In this document: piece by piece, positions 9,557 to 17,468 of the stretch
Layout: each line of letters begins with the position of its first letter
Position numbering within the stretch: position 1 is the stretch's first letter
Assembly (NCBI GenBank): GCA_945888885.1
Contig: CAMDAX010000007.1
Coordinates: 1 to 33,562 of the forward strand
Reading direction: 5' to 3'
Source: Nitrosovibrio sp. Nv4
GTDB lineage: Bacteria; Pseudomonadota; Gammaproteobacteria; Burkholderiales; Nitrosomonadaceae
DNA length: 33,562 nucleotides
Position numbers and translations under genes: made by a program
The notes under the pieces: model-generated
Databases searched by the model: none
What the model was told of the DNA's origin: nothing
The model's input: the letters and a program-made list of their open reading frames with translations, nothing else

Positions 9557-10537
9557 TTACGGCAGTACGCGCCAGCGGGCGGACATTCCTGCGAGCATGT
9601 GGTCGTTGACATGGCAGTGCAGCAGCCAATTGCCAGGTGAGCGTGGCACCATGTCAACCGAGGTCATGCTGGCAGGCAGCACCTCAATCACATCGGTGCG
9701 GCGACCATGGGCCAGCACCGTCTGTCCATGCCAATGCACAGTGTGATTGTCCTGCTCATTACCCAGCGCGGCGACATGCCAGCGGACGCGCTTACCCAAG
9801 CGGGCTTCATAGCCGTTGAGGTTGCCGAAAATGCGACCGTTGATGGTGTGCTTCAGCCCGCTTTCCTTGCCTTCTTCCTCGTTAAAGATCATGAACAGTG
9901 CAGTAAATTCGTGATCTACGTCGCGCGGAATGGGGTTCGCTGCGGAACGCCCCATGCCTTTGCGGGTGATGACGATGGTACCGATCAAGCCAAGGTTGGT
10001 TTCTTCCTCTCCCATGACATGCGAATGGTAGAGCCAGACGATCGACGAGGGGTCAGCCGGTCCTGGACCGGTGGCCTTATCCGCGACCCAGGTATAGGTA
10101 TAACGTTCCCCTGGTGCCACGCTTGCACCGGCGCCGCCATCGGCGCCTTCGTTGTCTTTGTCGTAGTGCACCCCATGTGGGTGGATCGACAGCGGCCGGT
10201 CGGTCTTGTTTAGAAAATGCACCTTAAGGGTATCGCCCACCACGGCGCGCAACTGCGGTCCCAGTATTCCCATTGACGCAGGCTGCGGCAAAGGGATGGC
10301 ATAGCTACCGTCGGTATAACCGATATAACGGTATTTGGTGTATATCAGCGTTTTCCCCCACACCCCGAGTCCATCGGCAGGCTCGATCAGATTCTGAGCG
10401 GAAGGGGCATAATTCCAAGAGACTTTTTCCGCAGCGATCCAGTATTCTTGCACCGCTGCCTGCACTGAGAATGAGAAACCGGTATTAATTATGAAAAACA
10501 TCGTAACGGCTATTCTGTTCACATGACCAGAATTCAT
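9557..10537 (-). CDS. Two-domain multicopper oxidase (ceruloplasmin/laccase-like), periplasmic
   Basis: A copper oxidase of 326 residues with a Sec signal peptide cleaved near VQA-AVQ (about 27). It belongs to the small two-domain multicopper oxidases that assemble as trimers, as the Nitrosomonas blue copper oxidase does. All four HxH pairs of the trinuclear site are present: H119-P-H121, H171-S-H173, H268-W-H270 and H307-C-H309. A type 1 copper site is complete only in domain 2 (H265, C308, H313, M318). Domain 1 has Ser172 where a cysteine would be, so it carries no type 1 copper. The substrate is unknown. Ferroxidase, cuprous oxidase or a role in nitrogen-oxide metabolism are all possible, and the surrounding iron genes favour metal oxidation. 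The ATG at 10537 has a GAGAGAG ribosome site. Confidence 0.88.
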   Translation of the reverse strand: MNSGHVNRIAVTMFFIINTGFSFSVQAAVQEYWIAAEKVSWNYAPSAQNLIEPADGLGVWGKTLIYTKYRYIGYTDGSYAIPLPQPASMGILGPQLRAVVGDTLKVHFLNKTDRPLSIHPHGVHYDKDNEGADGGAGASVAPGERYTYTWVADKATGPGPADPSSIVWLYHSHVMGEEETNLGLIGTIVITRKGMGRSAANPIPRDVDHEFTALFMIFNEEEGKESGLKHTINGRIFGNLNGYEARLGKRVRWHVAALGNEQDNHTVHWHGQTVLAHGRRTDVIEVLPASMTSVDMVPRSPGNWLLHCHVNDHMLAGMSARWRVLP

Positions 10538-10658
10538 ATTGCTCTCTCGATTAACTGTCGTTATGACTGTGAATCACGCAATAGATGTTCGCTCAATTCG
10601 TCCGGATTTGTAGGAACATTTTCGCATGAAAGGGGAAAAGCCAGCTTTTAAACATGTA

Positions 10659-11032
10659 TTATTGCATCTGCACATCTGCTTTATAGGTAGTCATCCTGTC
10701 AAAATCATTCCAAACGTAGTCAGGATCAATCATTGGCTTGGTAGGAATCATAAATGTCGCCATATCGACAACTCCATATACGGTACGCCCAAGCGTATGC
10801 AGAATGCCGGTCAGCAATCCAACTGTCATGCCATAGCTGGGGCCGTCACTACGACTTGTTATCATCACGGTTCTGGGAATCTCCACAAATCCGCCGACCG
10901 CGTTGGCAATGCCATTCTCCAGCTTTCCGCCTACCTTATCGAGGTAATCGGGTTCACCTTCTGCCATAGCCGCATTCGGCAATGAAAAAATAGCACGGAG
11001 AGCATCAACAGCGATTGGAATATCTTTTTCAT
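10659..11032 (-). CDS. TIGR04073-family (exosortase-associated) exported protein, signal peptide frameshifted
   Basis: The mature part is intact: EGEPDYLDK, KLENGIANAVGGFVEIPRTV, TVGLLTGILHTLGRTVYGVV and MATFMIPTKPMI. These match the small TIGR04073 family, which co-occurs with exosortase/PEP-CTERM systems; its function is unknown. The start is displaced. The ATG at 11032 has a good GGAGG site (11043-11039) and begins a classic signal peptide, MKKIFQSLLMLSVLFF, but in another frame from the domain. The frames meet at a run of six T (A on the plus strand, 10985-10990). One more T would give MKKIF...VLFF-SLPNAAMA-EGEP, a perfect exported protein. An ATG at 11045 is in frame with the domain but overlaps the ribosome site and gives an acidic N-terminus with no proper signal. 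It is either a real mutation or a homopolymer read error. Confidence 0.75.
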
Positions 11033-11179
11033 CAGCAACCTCCATAAAATCAAATTAATCTGGATCAGAACCAACAAAACCAAAAGTGATCTGCACACAA
11101 ACTAGCCATTTCCCGCCATGTTGCTGGTACTGGTATACGGAAGCAGGGGTAAATCACGTATAAAGAGTGCAACAAAATC

Positions 11180-12038
11180 TTAATCCCAGCAAATACCTCT
11201 CTCACCCCCGAAACTGAAATTTGCCTTGAGAAGTATATGGTCTGAGCCATTTGTTTGGCCGAAACCAAGACCGACAGTACTGCGAACCTCACCTGGGGCG
11301 ATAAAGTGGACCACTGGCATCACGTAATGCTGCTGCTCACGCACCGGGTTCATGTTTTTGACCCCCACCTGGGCCGCCATAAAACTGGATACCAAATCGT
11401 AACCGATTGCTTTTTTGATAGCTCACTTCAGTTGCATAGCCGACTTCAAACAACTGATCACTCTTGCTTTCCCCTCTCACGACTTTTTCGAATGAGAAGT
11501 TGGCGATGATACTCACACGTCCGATATCTTTTTGCATGGTAGGCTTGAACTCCAGTTCAAGTACGTCCCCATTGATTGATCGTTGCCACTGTTCGAGCTC
11601 GATATACCATCCCAAGTCTATCGGCAAAACACCCTTCTCGGCGAAACGCCCGCGCAACCGGGCCTTTGCTCCAGCGAATTGGACATCCTCCCCTGCAGGG
11701 CGTGCAAAATTCAAGTAAGTGGCAAAATCTATTTTCTTGGTGAGACCGTATTCCAACTCGATGGCGGTGCGCATCATACTTTGGCTGGCAAAGGTTCCCG
11801 AGGTACCGCCATCTCCTTCCGTGCGTCCGTAGGGAACGAAACTATTAAGAAGCTGTGGACTAAAAACCCCTTTCCCCTGCGTGGCGTACCCATAAATCTG
11901 AAATTCGTAGGGATCAACAGCTTTTGCCTGAGTAGGTAAAAACATCGCGAATAGCAGAAGTATGGCTATGCAATATTTACTTTCTAGCAAACTCTGCAAA
12001 CGGCCCAAAAGTGGGGTGCATTGCAGGTGACGGGGCAT
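11180..12038 (-). pseudogene. Outer-membrane beta-barrel protein gene split by a one-base frameshift
   Basis: The first part (12038-11362) has a signal peptide (YCIAILLLFAMFLPTQAKA) and then barrel-like alternating strands: YEFQIYGYATQGKGVF, IELEYGLTKKIDFATYLNF, PIDLGWYIELEQW, LFEVGYATEVSYQ and LRFGIQFYGGPGG. It then runs into a premature stop. The missing C-terminus (VKNMNPVREQQHYVMPVVHF ... SDHILLKANFSFGG) is intact in a neighbouring frame down to 11180. The frames join at a run of five G (C on plus, 11362-11366); four G would restore one barrel of about 285 residues. The family is not recognised. It resembles outer-membrane transport-type barrels. The start is uncertain: ATG 12038 lies in the decayed DUF2325 copy, GTG 12119 is also in frame, and no good ribosome site is visible. 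Its native 5' end may have been lost when the upstream block was duplicated. Confidence 0.65.
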
Positions 12039-12072
12039 AGCCGCCACGCCATGCGGGCGGGCAGGCAGGCCG

Positions 12073-12211
12073 CAGCTCGCCGGCACGCGCTGGGACGAGC
12101 GGAAAAAGGGTGGTGACACCCAAGGTGGTTGTTTTTGGCTGTTTCACAGGCCCCGCTCTCTGGCAAGTCAAATAAAAAATTGGCTGGCTTGCCCGGGAGG
12201 GGCTGGCTGGC
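12073..12211 (-). repeat. Duplicated block, copy B (leader plus truncated DUF2325 start)
   Basis: Same-orientation partner of 9251-9391. The GTG at 12147 opens VKQPKTTTLGVTTLF..., matching VKQQEIITSGIATSF... of copy A at 13 of about 25 positions up to a shared GEL. After that the homology ends and the frame stops about 24 codons later, without the DUF2325 core. It is therefore a truncated remnant or a diverged leader peptide. The untranslated portion is the better conserved part. It starts right after the bfr terminator hairpin. Confidence 0.7.
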
Positions 12212-12216
12212 TGAAA

Positions 12217-12246
12217 TGCCGCTGGCGTAGGAGAAACCCAGCGGCA
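12217..12246 (-). terminator. Terminator-like hairpin after bfr
   Basis: A perfect 9-bp stem, TGCCGCTGG (12217-12225) with CCAGCGGCA (12238-12246) around a 12-base loop, begins 11 bases past the bfr stop. On the minus strand it is followed only by a short ATTTCAG tract, so termination may be partial. Confidence 0.6.
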
Positions 12247-12256
12247 ACGGATAAAT

Positions 12257-12721
12257 CTACATCTGGCTCTGCAACCAATTCTGGATGCCAACTTTCTGCA
12301 TCACATCCAGTTGAGTTTCCAGAAAATCAATATGTTCCTCGGTATCTTCCAAAATGCGCTCGAACAGTTCCCGCGAAATGTAATCGTGGGCAGTTTCACA
12401 GGCGGTAATGGCGGGGATCAGGGCTTCACGCGAGATCATTTCCAGCTTGAGATCGCAGGCCACGCATTCCTCGGCTTTTTCGCCGATCAGAAGTTTGTCG
12501 AGTTCCTGCAGATTGGGCAACCCTTCCAGGAACAGGATGCGCTCGATAAGCGCATCGGCATGTTTCATTTCCTCGATGGATTCTTCGTGTTCGTGTTTGC
12601 CCAGGCTATTAAATCCCCAGTTCTTGTACATGCGGGCATGGAGAAAATACTGGTTGATGGCTGTCAACTCAAGCTGCAATTGACGGTTCAACAACCGAAT
12701 AATGTTTGCGCTACTTTTCAT
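12257..12721 (-). CDS. bfr: Bacterioferritin
   Basis: Bacterioferritin forms a 24-subunit cytoplasmic cage that oxidises Fe(II) and stores it as mineral, with heme held between subunit pairs. At 154 residues the length is normal. The ungapped numbering keeps ferroxidase ligands E18, E51, H54, E94 and H130 and the heme ligand M52. Position 127, a bridging glutamate in E. coli Bfr, is Thr here (sequence [10 protein letters not shown]), with Glu at 128 and 129. That may alter the di-iron site or mark a subunit of a heteropolymer; I cannot tell. It follows bfd by about 10 bases and hemP further upstream, so the three genes probably form one Fur-controlled operon. A hairpin follows the stop. Confidence 0.95.
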   Translation of the reverse strand: MKSSANIIRLLNRQLQLELTAINQYFLHARMYKNWGFNSLGKHEHEESIEEMKHADALIERILFLEGLPNLQELDKLLIGEKAEECVACDLKLEMISREALIPAITACETAHDYISRELFERILEDTEEHIDFLETQLDVMQKVGIQNWLQSQM

Positions 12722-12731
12722 GTTTGCCTCC

Positions 12732-12956
12732 TCAGGCTGGATCTCGTATCAACGAGTGGGTTTTGGAATTGTGTTGCCTCAGTGTTTTCTGCATTAGCGC
12801 CTGTTCCAGCACTTCCTTGGCGTAGCAGGCGCATATCCCACATTGCTCGCTTACGCCCAGGCAGGCCTTCAAATCACGCATCCGGTCAATCCCGCCTTGG
12901 CAGACGGCTTCGCGGATCGCACTATCGGTTACACCTTTGCAAATACAAATATACAT
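12732..12956 (-). CDS. bfd: Bacterioferritin-associated ferredoxin (BFD-like [2Fe-2S])
   Basis: Bfd is a small [2Fe-2S] protein that docks on bacterioferritin and delivers electrons to reduce and release stored iron. The cluster ligands are all present in the family pattern: C4-x-C6 and C39-x2-C42 (MYICICKGV and [13 protein letters not shown]). It is 74 residues; the last 15 or so (after LEQALMQK) look like a disordered tail. It lies directly upstream of bfr and 20 bases downstream of hemP, so release and storage proteins are made together under iron control. Confidence 0.95.
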   Translation of the reverse strand: MYICICKGVTDSAIREAVCQGGIDRMRDLKACLGVSEQCGICACYAKEVLEQALMQKTLRQHNSKTHSLIRDPA

Positions 12957-12975
12957 GATGAACGCCTCAAGTTCA

Positions 12976-13185
12976 CTATTTTGTCAGAATTAGTTTGCCG
13001 TTACGGGTGCGGCGCAGACGGTATTGCGCGCCTTGATGCTGGATAAATACCTCGTCCCCCTGCGAGAACAGGGTATCGCTGTAGAGAGATCTGTTTCGAT
13101 CCGGCATACCAAATTTACGCGTGTCGGTTGCGGTTCCAGGAACCACATCTGGCTTATCCAGCATTGAATCCACTAGTGAACTCAT
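12976..13185 (-). CDS. hemP: Hemin uptake protein HemP
   Basis: HemP is a small cytoplasmic protein found at the head of heme and iron uptake loci in proteobacteria. The C-terminal half carries the family pattern: SLYSDTLFSQGDEVFIQHQG followed by YRLRRTRNGKLILTK. The 69 residues include an N-terminal stretch of about 35 of low conservation. In some betaproteobacteria HemP (HmuP) acts as an activator of heme uptake genes; whether it does so here is unknown. It is first in hemP–bfd–bfr, with a Fur-like site just upstream. Confidence 0.93.
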   Translation of the reverse strand: MSSLVDSMLDKPDVVPGTATDTRKFGMPDRNRSLYSDTLFSQGDEVFIQHQGAQYRLRRTRNGKLILTK

Positions 13186-13202
13186 TTCAAGGCCTCTTTG
13201 TG

Positions 13203-13231
13203 ATAATTAATGAGAATGATTCGTAATTATA
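13203..13231 (-). promoter_or_regulatory. Probable Fur box upstream of hemP
   Basis: The AT-rich segment TGATAATTAATGAGAATGATT contains overlapping TGATAAT and TGAGAAT half-sites about 20-45 bases before the hemP start. The match to the 7-1-7 Fur model is partial (about 10 of 14 for TGAGAAT-G-ATTCGTA), weaker than the box at 9471. Its position before three iron genes supports the call. Confidence 0.55.
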
Positions 13232-13410
13232 TTCAACCATGGATAAAATGCAAGACTCAAAGCAAAATATTTTCAAGGGATTGGTTCTGGTGGCCGGGAA
13301 TCGTCCCAGCAAATATAGATAACCGCGTGGTTGAGCTGTTTATCTGGTCTCACAAGTTATTCTGATCCACAATGGCAAGAAGTATTTCCCATGCCCATGT
13401 CCAGAACATT

Positions 13411-13824
13411 ATGCTGCAAATCTCCAATAACATAATAATCGCTGATAATGAGATTGAGATCAGCGCGATCCGGGCACAGGGAGCGGGCGGACAAAATGTA
13501 AACAAGGTTTCCAGTGCAATCCACCTGCGCTTCGACATCGGCGCTTCATCGCTGCCAGATATCTATAAAGAACGGTTACTCAAGCTGAATGATCAGCGTA
13601 TCACCACGGAAGGCATCATCATTATCAAGGCGCAGCAACACCGCAGCCAGGCAAAAAACCGAGAGGAAGCATTGAGACGGCTGCGTGAGATAGTTGATAG
13701 CGTGGCCCATTTGCCCAGAAAGCGTAAGCCAACCAAACCAACCCGCAGTTCGCAGCAGAAGCGCCTTGACAGCAAAACTCGGTTGGGTCAGATCAAAGTC
13801 ATGAGAGGAAAAATCGCTGATTGA
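13411..13824 (+). CDS. arfB: Alternative ribosome-rescue factor ArfB (YaeJ/ICT1-type peptidyl-tRNA hydrolase)
   Basis: ArfB enters stalled ribosomes lacking a stop codon and hydrolyses the peptidyl-tRNA. The release-factor motif GGQ lies at 26-28 in ISAIRAQGAGGQNVNKVSSA, exactly where E. coli ArfB has it if translation starts at ATG 13411. That is why I prefer this start over ATG 13372, 13 codons upstream. The basic C-terminal tail that threads into the empty mRNA channel is present (RKRKPTKPTRSSQQKRL ... KVMRGK). It is divergent from hemP and stands alone on the plus strand. Confidence 0.95.
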   Translation: MLQISNNIIIADNEIEISAIRAQGAGGQNVNKVSSAIHLRFDIGASSLPDIYKERLLKLNDQRITTEGIIIIKAQQHRSQAKNREEALRRLREIVDSVAHLPRKRKPTKPTRSSQQKRLDSKTRLGQIKVMRGKIAD

Positions 13825-13923
13825 GTGGACTTTACGGAGCGAATGAGCCAGCCCCCTGTCTTTTGCAGGTGTGTTTCCGACTATTTTCATATCTTGTTTT
13901 CCGCGTAACACTCGCATATTCGA

Positions 13924-13952
13924 GCTGTTAGGCCAAGTAGTTAAGGTATAAT
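13924..13952 (+). promoter_or_regulatory. Putative promoter of the fmdB-like operon
   Basis: A consensus TATAAT (13947-13952) lies 37 bases before the fmdB-like ATG. The hexamer at -35 spacing (GCTGTT, 13924-13929) is poor. It would drive the zinc-ribbon, DUF502 and possibly aspS genes. Confidence 0.45.
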
Positions 13953-13988
13953 CCCCTTTTTCTGAATTCTGCATTATTGGAGGTTATC

Positions 13989-14294
13989 ATGCCAATTTAC
14001 GAATACCGTTGCGGTTCTTGCGGTTCTGAAAATGAACATCTGCAAAGGCTGAGCGATGCGCCAGTCGCGGTTTGCCCCGCGTGTGGCAGCGATGCGTACA
14101 CTAAACTTATTTCTGCTGCCGGCTTTCAGCTGAAAGGCAGCGGTTGGTACGCCACTGATTTCAAGAACGCTTCGAAACCGAAGCCGGATACGGCAGTGGC
14201 GGCAAACAGCGAGACTAATTCAGCGCCAGCCGCTACACCTGCTACCGCGCCCACTGCTGTCAAAGAAGCAAGCTCAGCTTGCGCCGCCGAATGA
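13989..14294 (+). CDS. FmdB-family small zinc-ribbon protein
   Basis: A 101-residue protein starting MPIYEYRCGSCG, the hallmark of the FmdB/CxxC regulatory family. Four cysteines form the ribbon (C8, C11, then CPAC about 20 residues on). Next comes FQLKGSGWYATDF, also typical, and then an Ala/Pro/Thr-rich disordered tail. FmdB was proposed as a regulator of amidase/formamidase genes, but in most proteobacteria its role is unknown. The start is fixed by GGAGG five bases before ATG 13989; the open frame extends four codons further with no ribosome site. It is followed by DUF502 and aspS, a common betaproteobacterial order. Confidence 0.92.
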   Translation: MPIYEYRCGSCGSENEHLQRLSDAPVAVCPACGSDAYTKLISAAGFQLKGSGWYATDFKNASKPKPDTAVAANSETNSAPAATPATAPTAVKEASSACAAE

Positions 14295-14319
14295 ATATCA
14301 GGCACCGGCATTACTCGAT

Positions 14320-14931
14320 ATGAAACGCTATTTCATCACCGGACTACTGATCTGGGTGCCCCTCGGCATTACCGTGTGGGTACTGAAATTCCTAATCGGC
14401 ACCATGGATCAGTCATTGCTGCTGCTACCCAGCAGTGTGCATCCTGAAACACTGTTGGGTGTACATATTCCCGGCGTGGGCACGTTGCTTACAGTGCTGG
14501 TGGTATTCGTCACAGGTTTGTTGACAACCAATATCATTGGTCAGCGGCTGCTGCTGTTCTGGGAGGGGGTTCTGTGGCGTATCCCTGTAGTAAAATCAAT
14601 TTATTACGGCGTGAAACAAGTGAGCGATACACTGTTTTCCAGCCAAGGTGAGGCTTTTCGCAAGGCATTGCTAGTGCAGTACCCACGCCAGGGATCCTGG
14701 ACTATTGCCTTCATGACTGGGCAACCTGGGGGCGATGTGGTCAACTACCTCAAGGGCGAATATGTAAGCGTCTATGTGCCAACTACGCCCAACCCCACCT
14801 CCGGGTTTTTCCTGATGATGCCAAGAAGTGATGTGATCGAACTCGACATGAGTGTGGATACGGCACTGAAATACATCATTTCCATGGGCGTCGTGTCTCC
14901 CGACAGCGGCAAAAATAATCCAGGCCAATAA
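14320..14931 (+). CDS. DUF502 family inner-membrane protein
   Basis: A 203-residue integral membrane protein of unknown function. It has two strong hydrophobic segments, about 5-28 (ITGLLIWVPLGITVWVL) and 55-75 (LLTVLVVFVTGLLTTNI). The family motifs are WRIPVVKSIYYGVKQVSDTL, VQYPRQGSWTIAFMTG and VPTTPNPTSGFFLMMPRSDV. It lies 25 bases after the zinc-ribbon gene and 101 bases before aspS, and is probably cotranscribed with both. Confidence 0.93.
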   Translation: MKRYFITGLLIWVPLGITVWVLKFLIGTMDQSLLLLPSSVHPETLLGVHIPGVGTLLTVLVVFVTGLLTTNIIGQRLLLFWEGVLWRIPVVKSIYYGVKQVSDTLFSSQGEAFRKALLVQYPRQGSWTIAFMTGQPGGDVVNYLKGEYVSVYVPTTPNPTSGFFLMMPRSDVIELDMSVDTALKYIISMGVVSPDSGKNNPGQ

Positions 14932-15032
14932 ACAAGCAACAGGCGGTATTTTAGAATGCATCCGCTTTCATGCCGAGCACTTAATCCCGATTCTCTGACT
15001 TTCTATTCCCTACTTTCTACTACCAATACGCC

Positions 15033-16805
15033 ATGCGCACCAATTACTGTGGTTTCATTAATACCCAATACCTGAATCAGACTGTCACTCTCTACGGTTG
15101 GGTACATCGCCGCCGTGACCATGGCGGGGTGATCTTCATTGATCTGCGTGACCGTGAGGGTCTGGTGCAGATAGTATGTGATCCTGATAATGCAGGCACC
15201 TTCCAGAGCGCGGAGAAAATTCGCAATGAGTTCGTACTCAAAATCAGTGGCAAGGTACGGCATCGCCCCGAAGGTACCGTCAATTCGCATCTTGTCAGCG
15301 GCGAAGTTGAAGTACTAGTGCAGTCCATCGAGATTCTCAATGCCTCGCTAACACCGCCGTTCCTGATGGACGACGAGCACTTGAGCGAAGCCGTACGACT
15401 GGAGCATCGTTATCTTGATCTACGGCGACCGCCGATGCAGGCGAATTTGCGATTGCGCTACAAGGTAGCGATGGCCGTGCGTGTATTTCTCGACCAGCAC
15501 GGTTTTATTGATGTGGAAACGCCGATGCTGACCAAGTCCACTCCGGAAGGCGCGCGTGATTATCTAGTGCCATCACGCGTCAACGCCAGGCATTTTTTTG
15601 CGCTGCCGCAGTCGCCGCAACTGTTCAAGCAATTACTGATGGTAGCGGGGTTCGACCGCTATTACCAGATTACCAAATGCTTTCGTGACGAAGACCTGCG
15701 TGCCGACCGCCAGCCAGAGTTTACCCAGATCGATATCGAGACGTCTTTCCTTGGCGAAAACGAAATCATGGCGTTGATGGAAGAGATGATCCGCAGTCTG
15801 TTTAGCTGCGCGATAAACATTGATTTGCCAAACCCATTTCCGCGTCTGACACACGCCGACGCCATGCTGCGCTATGGCTCCGACAAGCCTGATTTGCGTG
15901 TGCCACTGGTGTTGACTGAACTCACTGACGTGATGCGGACAGTAGAATTTAAAGTATTCCGTGAAGCCGCGCAAAAACCCGGCGGACGTGTAGCGGCATT
16001 GTGTGTGCCGGGAGGGGGTGGACTGTCGCGCAAGGAAATAGACGATTACACTAGCTTCGTCGCGATTTACGGTGCAAAAGGGCTAGCCTACATCAAGGTA
16101 AATGCCTTGGAAAAGGGTATGGAAGGGCTACAGTCACCGATACTAAAATTCCTGTCGGAAACGGTGATAAAAATTATCTTGGAACGTACCGATGCCAAGG
16201 ATGGCGATCTCATATTCTTCGGCGCAGATAAGGCCAAAGTAGTGAATGAAGCACTGGGTGCGCTACGCGCCAAAATTGGACATGACCGGGGACTCGCCGA
16301 ACCTGGCTGGAAACCTTTGTGGGTAGTGGATTTTCCGATGTTCGAATGGAATGAGGAGGAGAACCGCTGGCAGGCGCTGCACCATCCATTCACTGCCCCA
16401 GCCAACGGCCATGAGGATCTGCTGGAGACTGAACCTGGCAAGGCACTCTCCAAAGCCTATGACATGGTGCTGAATGGCTCGGAAATCGGCGGCGGTTCCG
16501 TGCGTATTCATCGCCAGGAAGTGCAGTCAAAAGTATTCCGCGCACTGAACATTGGCGCCGATGAAGCTCAAGAGAAATTCGGCTTTCTGCTGGAAGCGCT
16601 GCAATACGGTGCACCGCCGCATGGCGGCATAGCTTTTGGCCTGGACCGGGTTGTCACCATGATGACAGGTGCAGAATCGATCCGTGATGTGATTGCTTTT
16701 CCAAAGACCCAGCGCGCCCAGTGCCTGCTGACTCACGCTCCCAGTACGGTAGATGAAAAGCAGTTGCGGGAACTGCATATCCGGTTGCGGCATATAGAAG
16801 CGTAA
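15033..16805 (+). CDS. aspS: Aspartyl-tRNA synthetase
   Basis: This class II synthetase charges tRNA-Asp (and tRNA-Asn in species lacking a direct route). The 590 residues fit the bacterial type. It has an N-terminal OB anticodon-binding domain ([20 protein letters not shown], about 20-40), then motif 2 with [20 protein letters not shown], then the bacterial GAD insertion (about 290-410, [20 protein letters not shown]). Motif 3 is [16 protein letters not shown] near 525-545. Discriminating versus non-discriminating behaviour cannot be settled from the window; it depends on whether gatCAB or asnS exists elsewhere. It sits between DUF502 and nudB in the usual betaproteobacterial order. Confidence 0.98.
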   Translation: MRTNYCGFINTQYLNQTVTLYGWVHRRRDHGGVIFIDLRDREGLVQIVCDPDNAGTFQSAEKIRNEFVLKISGKVRHRPEGTVNSHLVSGEVEVLVQSIEILNASLTPPFLMDDEHLSEAVRLEHRYLDLRRPPMQANLRLRYKVAMAVRVFLDQHGFIDVETPMLTKSTPEGARDYLVPSRVNARHFFALPQSPQLFKQLLMVAGFDRYYQITKCFRDEDLRADRQPEFTQIDIETSFLGENEIMALMEEMIRSLFSCAINIDLPNPFPRLTHADAMLRYGSDKPDLRVPLVLTELTDVMRTVEFKVFREAAQKPGGRVAALCVPGGGGLSRKEIDDYTSFVAIYGAKGLAYIKVNALEKGMEGLQSPILKFLSETVIKIILERTDAKDGDLIFFGADKAKVVNEALGALRAKIGHDRGLAEPGWKPLWVVDFPMFEWNEEENRWQALHHPFTAPANGHEDLLETEPGKALSKAYDMVLNGSEIGGGSVRIHRQEVQSKVFRALNIGADEAQEKFGFLLEALQYGAPPHGGIAFGLDRVVTMMTGAESIRDVIAFPKTQRAQCLLTHAPSTVDEKQLRELHIRLRHIEA

Positions 16806-16947
16806 AGGGTTAACTTCAACTGCAGGCGAGAGATTAAAAACATTTTCCGCAGAGAGTGTAGGGGATACGAGGGGCAGTTTATTTTGTTCTTTCTCCACGA
16901 TACCTGCGTTCCCTGTAGTTCACTATGTTTGAACTTCTGCGGTGTAT

Positions 16948-17388
16948 ATGTTCAAAACACCTATTTCTGTTTTAGTCATCATCCATAGCCCCGATTTGCG
17001 GGTTTTATTGTTGGAGCGAGCCGATCATCCCGGTTACTGGCAATCGGTGACCGGCAGCCAGGATCAAGGTGAAACGTTGATGCAGACGGCCATACGCGAA
17101 GTGGCTGAGGAAACAGGACTGGACGCAACTCGCTACTCGCTGACCGATTGGCACTTGCAGAATCAATACGAGATTTTCCAAGAGTGGCGCTGGCGTTACG
17201 CACCAGGGGTGACGCACAATACCGAGCATGTATTTGGTCTACTGTTGCCGCAGTGCGTTCCGGTCACCGTGGCGGCGCGCGAACACTTGGATTTTATCTG
17301 GCTACCTTGGCAAGAGGCAGCGAAGAATGTTTTCTCCTGGAGCAATGCGGATGCGATACGCAAACTGGCTTTCCACCAGCAGCGATAG
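16948..17388 (+). CDS. nudB: Dihydroneopterin triphosphate diphosphatase (Nudix)
   Basis: NudB removes pyrophosphate from dihydroneopterin triphosphate in folate synthesis. At 146 residues it carries a full Nudix box, G-x5-E-x7-REVAEETGL, beginning GSQDQGETLMQTAIREVAEE (about 35-57), and the family lead-in VLLLERADHPGYWQSVTGSQ. Later TEHVFGLLLP and DFIWLPWQEAAKNVFSWSNA fit the NudB subgroup. ATG 16948 is preferred over an in-frame GTG at 16942. Its place directly after aspS is typical. Confidence 0.93.
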   Translation: MFKTPISVLVIIHSPDLRVLLLERADHPGYWQSVTGSQDQGETLMQTAIREVAEETGLDATRYSLTDWHLQNQYEIFQEWRWRYAPGVTHNTEHVFGLLLPQCVPVTVAAREHLDFIWLPWQEAAKNVFSWSNADAIRKLAFHQQR

Positions 17389-17468
17389 AAATCCGTCAGC
17401 CAAACCCACATCTGGTATTTTTGTCTGATTGTGTTAACGTGTTTTCTTGATCGGTTGATGGAGTAGCC

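Noticed and set aside
11033-11045. ATG at 11045 as the start of the TIGR04073 gene
   Set aside because: It overlaps the GGAGG ribosome site of the ATG at 11032 and gives an acidic N-terminus without a usable signal peptide.
11977-12291. Minus-strand open frame as an independent gene
   Set aside because: Its middle part matches only the first codons of the DUF2325 frame and its leader. It lacks the domain core, so it is treated as a truncated copy.
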